This document shows, piece by piece, positions 57,701 to 64,000 of a DNA stretch of 64,000 nucleotides. A model generated the notes under the pieces. That model was not told the origin of the DNA. It did no database searches and worked only from the letters and a program-made list of their open reading frames with translations. Both the position numbers and the translations under genes were made by a program. Location of the stretch: the NCBI GenBank assembly GCA_030248225.1, contig JASANE010028746.1, forward strand, positions 1 through 64,000, written 5' to 3'. Source of the stretch: Trileptium ribeirensis. Its lineage: Eukaryota > Nematoda > Enoplea > Enoplida > Thoracostomopsidae. Within the stretch, counting starts at the first letter, position 1, and each line of letters starts with the position of its first letter.

Positions 57701-59383
57701 ATTAGAACAATCATGCAATAATGACAATAAATCTTCACGTTCATTAGAACTCAAATTTGTTTGACTATCCCCAATTAGCAATGTTTCGGCCAAAGTATCC
57801 TTCGTCCACGTGTCATGCGTTCCATTCAAATCCGGGCAGCTGATGTCATGTTCATCATCGTTTTCGACATCAACTGCTGAAACTGTTCCGATTACCTTAT
57901 GTTTGTCCACTTTAACACTAAAATTATTCGGATTCAATAGCTGAACAGGAATATGACCCTGACCATCTACCACAGCTAAAGAATTGGCTGCCAGAACATT
58001 GCATTTTGGTAAAAGACCAAAATTGCGCTGAAATAAACATGTAGTCGTAGGCGATAATTGTTGTTTAACTTCCGCTGAAATCATCATACGACTGAGCGGA
58101 GGTATCACTACACATTTACTACAACTGACCGGCACATTACTAATACTAGCATCTCTTAAACATGAAGATTTCACTTCAACCGGTGTTTCACACCCAGAAA
58201 TAAACACTTTAATGCCAGTAGAATCAGCTTTAATTTCAGTACCTAGAATCGATAATACATCCAAACCAAGGATAAATTCATCACTCATTTCAGACGAAAC
58301 CCAAACATTAACAATTGCTGATTTACTGCCTACATTAATTTTTAAAACAGCTACACCAGACAAACCAAAATTACCACCAGTAACAGTATGAGAACGAATA
58401 TGGGTTGGTTTAATTTTCTTAACTGACGATACACCAAAAACATTGTTAAAAGTTTTTTCAGAAATCAACGTTAACATACTACCTGTATCAATTAAACCAC
58501 GACAATCATAATTATCAATCCGTACATTTGTATAAACTCGCGTAAATGATTGTGTAGAAACTGAATTTACAGAAACATCATTGGTGTTTTCAGAATTAAT
58601 TACACTATATGAATAATGTTTAATGTCATCATAACCAACCATAACTGCTTTAACTGATATGTCACTTTTGACAGGAGTCGTATCGTTTTTGCCAACATTG
58701 GCATCCGAAGAATTCGAACGCTTACGTTGCAGACAATTTCGTGAAATATGACCAGTCATATTGCAGCTTGTGCATTTCATTAACTTTAGATTTGCGCGAC
58801 AGTCACGACGAACATGACCAAACTTACCGCAACGGAAACAATTTATTTTTGGCTTTTCGTTATTATTTTGTAAATTTTGATATTTACGAGACTGACCAGA
58901 ATTGTATGAAACATTAGATGTTTTAACATCAGCCAAAAAACATTCACTGGCTGTATTACCGTTATCTTCCGGATACTGTTCATCTAGCAAATGAGCTTGT
59001 TGAACAACATCCATAAACGTACACTCCCGTTTGTGTTCAACTTCAAAAGCCATGAACCAAGCAACTAAACGACCTGAAATTGCACTGCGTACATTATAAC
59101 AAAACAATTCTAAAACATATTCAGGTGTTTTGCCATTTAGTTGAGGATGTTGATCTTTATGCATTGTGTCAACAGTCATAAAACGTTCAATATAAGCATT
59201 GAGCAATTCATTAGGCTTTTGTTCACATAAAGCTAACATACGAATCGTATTTTGATAACGTTTACCGAGCACTTGTATTATACTAGCTTTTAAGACAGGC
59301 CAACTACTTTTGTGTTCAGGCAACAACATATTACTAACAGAACGAGCTGAAGGACCTAAATGAGAAATTAAACGAGACACCAT
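54734..59383 (-). CDS. Gag-Pol polyprotein with C-terminal PHD finger
   Basis: Uninterrupted 1549-residue frame. Two CCHC zinc knuckles (CFRCGKFGHVRRDC at 182-195, CTSCNMTGHISRNC at 204-217) end the nucleocapsid part. Protease active site DTGS at 299-302. Reverse transcriptase about 580-800 with MPFGLANAPASWQRFM and catalytic YLDD at 745-748. RNase H has D894, E936 and D961. Integrase has an HHCC zinc site (H1122, H1129, C1159, C1162) and catalytic D1189, D1249, E1285, a D-D-35-E arrangement, then a GPF motif at 1423-1425. The last 47 residues form a C4HC3 PHD finger (C1503, C1506, C1520, C1523, H1528, C1531, C1545, C1548) with W1543 in the canonical place. Every catalytic residue I looked for is present. 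PHD fingers bind histone H3 tails, so this one may steer integration, as chromodomains do in chromoviruses; that role is inference. Confidence 0.95.
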   Translation of the reverse strand: MVSRLISHLGPSARSVSNMLLPEHKSSWPVLKASIIQVLGKRYQNTIRMLALCEQKPNELLNAYIERFMTVDTMHKDQHPQLNGKTPEYVLELFCYNVRSAISGRLVAWFMAFEVEHKRECTFMDVVQQAHLLDEQYPEDNGNTASECFLADVKTSNVSYNSGQSRKYQNLQNNNEKPKINCFRCGKFGHVRRDCRANLKLMKCTSCNMTGHISRNCLQRKRSNSSDANVGKNDTTPVKSDISVKAVMVGYDDIKHYSYSVINSENTNDVSVNSVSTQSFTRVYTNVRIDNYDCRGLIDTGSMLTLISEKTFNNVFGVSSVKKIKPTHIRSHTVTGGNFGLSGVAVLKINVGSKSAIVNVWVSSEMSDEFILGLDVLSILGTEIKADSTGIKVFISGCETPVEVKSSCLRDASISNVPVSCSKCVVIPPLSRMMISAEVKQQLSPTTTCLFQRNFGLLPKCNVLAANSLAVVDGQGHIPVQLLNPNNFSVKVDKHKVIGTVSAVDVENDDEHDISCPDLNGTHDTWTKDTLAETLLIGDSQTNLSSNEREDLLSLLHDCSNVFAVSDSDVGHITTVQHTIDTGNNQPIRQRGRRIPRSQWPLVEKHVQSMLDNDIIETSNSPWQFCPLFALKKGGDFRFCIDFRALNAITRKDAYPLPPVSELIDSIGAPPNDSNRLLLTTLDTLSAYWTMDIAEADRPKTAFGTHQGHFQFKRMPFGLANAPASWQRFMDATLSGLQYKTCLAYLDDVLVFAWSFDEHLVRLRVVLQALLRSGVKLKPRKCRFVVSEVVYLGNIICAQGRKPNPENISKVLGMKPPQTKEDLRAFIGLVSYYRMFIPHCAVRMRCLTDLLKNCSSICLDDNIIYAINDLKCALTEPPCLAHPNFDKTFLLHTDACKKGLGAVLTQMNDSGKPHPISYASRVLHGSEINYGITDLECLAVIWAVRHFKPYIYGRKCVIFTDHSALTYLMTAKGLEGRLARWSMELSQYDITISYRAGTANKDADALSRLAPLCCPLKDTDKCPMSNLTSSDNVAPVCSSTSIETFIDEQRNDPKLSIIIDYLTSGVLPNDENKSRQVVSSAQDYELSADGMLLYRFRHRNNDFKLLTVVPTCRRDSILAEYHDSGSAGHFSVNKMYNTLLTKYYWHGMYSACELHREQCLVCSRSRKSNVTLNLQPIVTNRIFERVGCDICGPYQITARGNKYIIVFVDYLSKYLILAPLKTSTAAETADVFINKVVLQFGAPEYLLSDQAPNFRSKLLEEITQRCTTLKVFTTPYHPKSDGLAERAIQVIYRMLRCVTDHRQRNWDLLLPMVQFAYNSAVHSSTNRSPFYMLHGCEPRRPADLDIVSDDDFVSDQRAERIGSHLSEVWDIARKCIGEAQETQVKNHNRKTTKQKCKVGDLVWVKNRVIETDTDPKLAPRFCGPFRIVSCDDYNVAVVPVNKPDAMSKTISREEVRLLVGPYLPALKGNVSVNNFSSKPTLGRDVDNNRLDSEEPSESNIYLCPICFIPWSPSGPTVIGCDRCNEWFHLSCVGLDTVPKTKYWFCNDCS

Positions 59384-59808
59384 TTCATCTTCCTGGCTCC
59401 GGAATCACGCATAATACGTTCATATGTATTATCCAGCCAATAACGAATACTTTCCTTTTTAGCATCGTAAGACCTCAAAGGTTCTGAAAGTTTTGTGATT
59501 TTTGGCTGCTGCAATGAACTAGACAAAGAAACATTACCTCTTAAAGCTTCAAGTAACTTATTCATTTCCTCTTTGTGGCGCTTCTCTTCTTTTTTGTGAC
59601 GCTTCTCGTCTGCTTCACGCTGAGCTTGCATCTCCTTGATCAACGCAAGCACATCCGGAGAAACTTTCGTCGCCTCCATCGTAACAGGTTTCTTTAGTAG
59701 CTTTTCGGGATCATCAACAATTGGAAATAATTGGTATTGAGCACGACGTTTCGAGGATTCCGATTGCCGCGAAACACGATCGGCAGATTGTGATCTTTTA
59801 TCAGCCAA
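59368..59808 (-). CDS. Gag N-terminal frame
   Basis: 146-residue frame starting MADKRSQSADRVSRQSES, basic and Ser/Arg-rich at first. A charged coiled-coil-like stretch follows (EMQAQREADEKRHKKEEKRH, about residues 75-100), then a region ending SGARKMKWCLV before a TAA. It overlaps the next frame by 16 bases and is offset by one base upstream (-1). The second frame picks up what looks like the continuation of the Gag capsid, so either a -1 programmed frameshift or a one-base mutation separates the two. No obvious slippery heptamer of the X-XXY-YYZ kind lies in the overlap; GATGAAATGG is there instead. The ATG at 59808 is the first of the element after the primer-binding site and is the likely start. 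Confidence 0.8.
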   Translation of the reverse strand: MADKRSQSADRVSRQSESSKRRAQYQLFPIVDDPEKLLKKPVTMEATKVSPDVLALIKEMQAQREADEKRHKKEEKRHKEEMNKLLEALRGNVSLSSSLQQPKITKLSEPLRSYDAKKESIRYWLDNTYERIMRDSGARKMKWCLV

Positions 59809-59859
59809 TGTTAAGTTAAATGTTGGTTAGACACTCAGGGATAATTGTCAAAAAAATCG

Positions 59860-59885
59860 CTGGGGGTTCGACGGTGGGACCTCCA
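59860..59885 (-). other. Primer-binding site
   Basis: On the minus strand the sequence directly after the 5' LTR reads TGGAGGTCCCACCGTCGAAC. It starts with TGG (complement of the tRNA CCA end) with no spacer, as in Ty3/gypsy elements. I do not identify the matching tRNA. Confidence 0.75.
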
Positions 59886-60067
59886 TGTAATGTTGTGCAA
59901 TCGTTGTTGTACTAATAGCTCACAAAAAGTTACAAATAGAACGAGGCCAATAGTTCACACCAATTACTTTATTAACAATAACCATTAACTAAAACCCAAT
60001 CTGAAATAAACAAAATATAAAATATAACAAAACATATTTTAGTGAACAACTAACAACACCTATTACA
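59886..60067 (-). repeat. 5' LTR
   Basis: Matches the LTR at 54515-54696 with three substitutions (in the AACGAAGCC, CAATGGTTC and AATCTAAAAT blocks). TG...CA ends on the minus strand. Confidence 0.93.
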
Positions 60068-60310
60068 CAACTTTATTAAACACAAAACCAAGATATATAC
60101 AAAGTATTGATAACAAACATGAATAGAAAACACAATTAAAGATACAATAAAGTTGGAAAATTTATTCTGAAGTGCACTGCGTTAATTTTGAGGCTAATCT
60201 CTAGGCATATAAGGGCAGTAAACCACTTATAATATGCCTAAGTTAAAGAAGATAAGTAAATATAGGAATCGAAATAACTATTTAAAAATTTCTTGAATAC
60301 TTAAGCCACT
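60068..60310. other. Flank of the LTR element, possible CR1 3' end
   Basis: AT-rich. It precedes the CR1 relic on the minus strand and may include its 3' untranslated end. Confidence 0.35.
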
Positions 60311-60319
60311 ACTCTAAAT

Positions 60320-61690
60320 TTACATGGCCAAACGTTTGCCTAAACGCATCGCTATTACTTGCAGTGACAAGTGGAAAACCATTGATGGTTTCAGGTAATG
60401 AATTCCACATTGGTACGATTCTATTTGACAAACAGTTTGGCCAAGAGATGTTAATGATCTACTATAAAATAATTTAAGGGAATGACCACGCGTTCGCGAA
60501 TCTACAGCGAGTGTGAAAAAATTATAACGACAAACATCAACATCTTTACGGACTATTTTGTAGCATATGACCAGATCGGCTATTATGCGTCTTTCTTCTA
60601 ATGACTTCATTTTTAGGTAGCTGAGTCTTTCCAAATAAGTAAAGTTCGAGATACTTAATTTGTAGAACAATCTTCGTGTAAAATATCGCTGGACTGATTC
60701 TATTTTGTCTATATCATTAAGCAGATGAGGTGAGCAGACAGGAGAGCAGTACTGAAGGATGGGTACTACATAGCTCTTAATGCAGTCACAAGACAACTTG
60801 CATTACAGTTGCTGAAACAACGAAACAACATGTTTACAACATTGAGTGCTTTTTTATAAATGTAATCAATGTGTGTTTTCGGTTTTAGATCAGAGCAAAC
60901 AATGATACCTAAATCGCTTACGCAGTTTTTTGGTAAAAGTTGAGAACCGTCTAGGAAATAGTTGCACGTTAACGAGCTATGGCCTATACGAAGAATGCAA
61001 CATTTTTCAACTGATATCTTCAGTTGCCATTTTTAGCCCAAGATGCAATTGCATCAAGGTCTTTTTGGAAAAGATAAATATCACTGCTGTTACGAATGCA
61101 TCTAAACAACTTAACATCATCAGCGAAAAGAGCAATGCTAGAATTCAGTACATCGACGATGTCATTAATGTAAATAACAAACAGAAGTGGCCTTAACACC
61201 GAGCCTTGAGGTACCCCAGACAAAACATCGCTGTTTCTTGAGAAACTTTTATTGATTGTAACGAGCTGAGTACGGTTTGTTAAGTAGCTGTGTAACCAGC
61301 GCAAAGGAATACCTCTAATACCATAGGAATATAATTTATATATTATTTTTTTGTGAGAAACGTGTCAAATGCTTTAGCAAAGTCTATATATACTATGTCA
61401 GTAACAAGATTCAGATCTCTTAATCTAGTACGCGTATTAAGAACATCAAGTAACTGTGTACATGTATATCTTTTTTTAAGAAAACCATGTTGAGCTGAGC
61501 TAAGTAATTATGTCTTCTAACAGGTAAACAGTTTTCTAACATTTGTAAGCTATTATTAACTATTATAGTTAATACTCGATCACCCCTAGTATAATTGCCA
61601 TTATAATTTCCTAATTTTTTGGGAAAAATATTATTAATATAACTCATATAGTGATTAAATATAGCTACATGTGAAGTAAGTCCTTACTGG
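60320..61690 (-). pseudogene. CR1/jockey-type LINE relic
   Basis: Frame-shifting pieces of one reverse transcriptase on the minus strand. From the 5' side they are LNMVFLKKDIHVHSYL (61420-61647), a DFAKAFD motif near 61360-61390 in another frame, WLHSYLTNRTQLVTINKSFS then GVPQGSVLRPLLFVIYINDI and FADDVKLF (61020-61304), and IKSYVVPILQYCSPVCSPHL to YKIVRKDV (60320-60796). FADD is the catalytic box. At least three shifts and several stops make it non-functional, and the endonuclease is missing. It is the best local reference for the CR1 fragment at 33125-33356. Confidence 0.87.
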
Positions 61691-62820
61691 AAAACCAATT
61701 CTTAAAGAAAATTCACAAAATATTCGATCCAAACGCCAGTACTAAGTGAAATACCAAGCGTACGTGTAGTTCTTTAAACTAAAAATCAACGTGCCGAGTA
61801 TAGGTTCTTCTTTAAGCCAAATATTTGCGTAACCTTGCGTTAAGACTCCAAAATCTACCAAAAATGCGTTAAAAACCAAACTGCATCACAACCGTATACC
61901 TTTCACAGCATTAAAAGTAACTCCACACATGCATAAAACCCGGCCGCCGATGATAACGCAATTTTCCGTAGCTACTGTCAAGTTTTGGGCAGGTCCAACC
62001 TTGTATTTCCCTCCCTCATAGGCAATATTTCATAGGTTCGGACATAATTTCTAAAATCACACCGATCTCATTACCCTCCCCTGGGGGATATCCATCTTCC
62101 CACAGTGGTGACTCTTATACTTATCCCCGAGGTTGAGAAAACTATCTAAATTTCATATTTCACCCTTCAATTCCTACTCCTTACCGGTATACTATCCTTT
62201 AAAACCGACTCAAGATCCGCTAATTTACAAATTTCCCTATTTTTACTTAAATAACACATTTCTCTGGGCTTTATTATTATATTTTCCCGGTGGGGTGGGT
62301 TATATTCCATAACGGGTCAGTTCACACTTATTCCTACTCGGTTGAACCCATTATTCACTCCTATATCGAGATATATTATCCCTATATCCTCAGTCACACT
62401 TTATTTTACCTAAAAATCAATCTTTTTACTTTTCTATCAAATTTACAAATGTCCTAAGATTTTCTCAACTGGGGTATAACATTTCCCTAGTGCTAGATTA
62501 TATTCCATCTTCTCCCTGTGTTTGGAAACCCCTTAATTCCATTTTTATTAACCTTGGGTTCCTCTGATTTTCACTATTTTTCTCCTACAACCAAATATAT
62601 CAACATTTGACTTTTTCTGATTATATATGACTTCCTAAACCTTTAAATTTATCAAATGGGGTTCTACTCACCCATTCCTATACGCAAACCCGCTTAATCC
62701 CTACGGGATACCTATATCTAACTCTATTTTTAACCCCCAAAACTCAGTGAATTTCCCCCAAAAATACATATAATAATAACAATAATAATAAAATAAATTT
62801 TACTAAATAAATTTACTTAG
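61691..62820. other. Pyrimidine-rich region, no gene
   Basis: Plus-strand C- and T-rich sequence with recurring TTATATTCCAT (about 62300 and 62499), TTTCCC and CCTATATC words and strikingly few open frames. It could be a degenerate long-period repeat. No family is recognised. Confidence 0.5.
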
Positions 62821-63096
62821 CTAATTTATCTCTATTGTGTAATGGAAGCTACTTGGTTTGTTTTCGACTGAGAGAGTATTATTATTGTTCGACGTGTTGA
62901 CGACGGAATGTGTACGTAGTAATATACTGCTGTTTTCTTCTTCACTTTGTTTCTTTTTTCTCTTGTTATGATAACGCGTGTTGTTACGTATTATGCAATT
63001 CGAAGTTTTCGTTTTTTTTGGGTTCGATTTTTCGATGGTCTTTATCGGTTTTAATCTTAAGTTATTGCAAAGTTTGGAAGAACTATTGGCCTGCAT
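62821..63096 (-). CDS. Uncertain small frame or exon, unrecognised
   Basis: 91 residues, Asn/Lys/Ser-rich (LRLKPIKTIEKSNPKKTKTS, then a basic NKRKKKQSEEE and a poly-Asn patch), ending EIN then TAA. The sequence before GCCAATAG on the minus strand (TTGTAGTTTATGCAG) would make a reasonable splice acceptor, so it could be an exon. Low complexity and the lack of homology make a chance frame equally likely. Its relation to the receptor gene, whose first exon is still missing upstream, is unknown. Confidence 0.2.
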   Translation of the reverse strand: MQANSSSKLCNNLRLKPIKTIEKSNPKKTKTSNCIIRNNTRYHNKRKKKQSEEENSSILLRTHSVVNTSNNNNTLSVENKPSSFHYTIEIN

Positions 63097-64000
63097 AAAC
63101 TACAACAGTCTATAGGGTTACCAGCAATGCTTCGTTAAAACTACTTAACAGTTACCCATCTTACATGCCTGGCATTTGTGTTTTCCCCTTACATACATAC
63201 ACGCACATAAATATATCTAGGCTCACTCACAGTGACTTTGCAGGAGGTTACCTGCATTTCGGGACCCTGCCGAGGAGGCGGGTGTGCTAGGCAGGGTAAG
63301 GCCTAGCCGGTGCATAAGGCAGACCAGAAAAAGGGCAGCCCATTCCTTAAACGGGAACCTCTGGGTGGCATTGGTCTTTCACCCTTTCCGGCACCTTTTT
63401 ACCACCCGTTGGACCCCAGGCTACCATACCATGGGCTGCTCTATCGTCGAAGGCTGTGACATAGTAAACATTCTCTAGGGTGGGACATAGTTGTCGGAAC
63501 TGTGTCTTCGCGTAAGCCTCGCCTAGGGGTTGTCCAATGCACAGGCCGGGGAAATTTTACGCTTAGGGGGCTTGGCAGTTATGGGCCAACACCCACGTTC
63601 TATTTAGGGAAATTCCTGTGTCACTTGTCCTCAATACTAACACTTAAAATTCTTTGGTTTTTCAGGCCTACGAACCCCATGAACACTCCAGGTAATGTTA
63701 CAATCGAAGGTACATGTATCCTAAAATGCATGATCGCACTTAGTTTGTGCATACGAATCATATAGACATATATGTAAAATCTATAAAAACTGTTGCAGAA
63801 GGGTTGGTTACACGGTTAGGATCTATCGACTATTACTTGGTCCCAATATTTGGGAAGCTTGTTATTGTTGTTATACCTAGTGCATAACGTCGGAATTGTG
63901 TTAAGTTTTGCTCTATAATCTTGTGATGTTCTCTAACAGTGTTAATATATATTCTAAACTTTCCAGCTAGCGTCGGGTAATAAAATTTTCACTACACGGC
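63097..64000. other. GC-richer island, no recognised gene
   Basis: 63230-63560 is distinctly GC-richer (GACCCTGCCGAGGAGGCGGG, CACCCTTTCCGGCACC) than its surroundings and carries small open frames on the plus strand without a domain. It may be a repeat or the edge of an element extending past the window. Confidence 0.4.

Larger units (their letters stand above)
54515..60067 (-). mobile_element. Ty3/gypsy LTR retrotransposon, 5.55 kb
   Basis: Two 182-base LTRs (54515-54696, 59886-60067) differ at three positions and both read TG...CA on the minus strand. Between them lie a short Gag N-terminal frame and a 1549-residue Gag-Pol frame with protease, reverse transcriptase, RNase H, integrase and a C-terminal PHD finger. 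The order PR-RT-RH-IN defines Ty3/gypsy. The near-identical LTRs and the unbroken 4.65-kb frame indicate recent insertion. The flanking bases (ACATA left, CAACT right) do not form a target duplication. It lies upstream of the receptor exons seen here, so it could be in intron 1 or outside the gene. Confidence 0.95.

Overview
This window is eukaryotic, from an AT-rich invertebrate animal genome. The evidence is a single host gene split into short exons with GT/AG splice sites and matching phases, separated by kilobase-sized introns packed with LINEs, an LTR retrotransposon and non-autonomous DNA transposons. No bacterial gene order, operon or ribosome-binding pattern is present. The gene family (type II TGF-beta superfamily receptor) restricts the host to Metazoa. 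The mixture of RTE and CR1 LINEs with a Ty3/gypsy element would suit a flatworm or other spiralian, but I cannot fix the species.

Host gene (minus strand, 42106 down to 6403). Eleven exons can be linked with every splice phase agreeing, giving 886 codons. In order they encode a leader-like hydrophobic stretch and the start of the ectodomain (41865-42106), the cysteine-rich ligand-binding ectodomain (30552-30738, 22895-23053), a transmembrane helix (20386-20591), a complete serine/threonine kinase (18686-18931, 17220-17508, 15791-15942, 13254-13398, 11664-11812, 10576-10696) and a long Ser/Asn/Gln-rich tail (6403-7167). The kinase keeps the glycine loop, catalytic lysine, HRD, DFG and APE motifs. 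The long tail points to a BMPR2/wishful-thinking-like receptor.

1-8160 is an extended imperfect palindrome centred on 3805-3813. Its right arm carries the tail exon; its left arm carries a broken, oppositely oriented copy of that exon. 7284-9322 is a rearranged member of an abundant hAT-like MITE family. 9.3-33 kb is intron sequence with tandem repeats, two MITE families, a possible Tc1/mariner-like element at 24.5-25.9 kb and a TATA/Inr-like promoter at 27.2 kb. 33.1-35.4 kb is a textbook nested insertion: an RTE LINE inside a CR1 LINE with an 8-bp target duplication. 35.6-38.2 kb is a second, much older RTE copy. 39-54 kb is upstream of the first exon I can see and holds more MITEs, CR1 and L2 relics, and duplicated unclassified repeats.

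54515-60067 is a 5.55-kb, apparently young Ty3/gypsy LTR retrotransposon (minus strand). Its 1549-residue Gag-Pol reading frame is uninterrupted and ends in a canonical C4HC3 PHD finger downstream of the integrase. 60.3-61.7 kb is a decayed CR1 copy. 61.7-64 kb is pyrimidine-rich, unrecognised sequence with a GC-richer island at 63.2-63.6 kb.

The observations most worth following are the PHD finger fused to a retrotransposon integrase, the receptor exon trapped in a giant palindrome, and the layered transposon insertions whose order can be read from intact target-site duplications.
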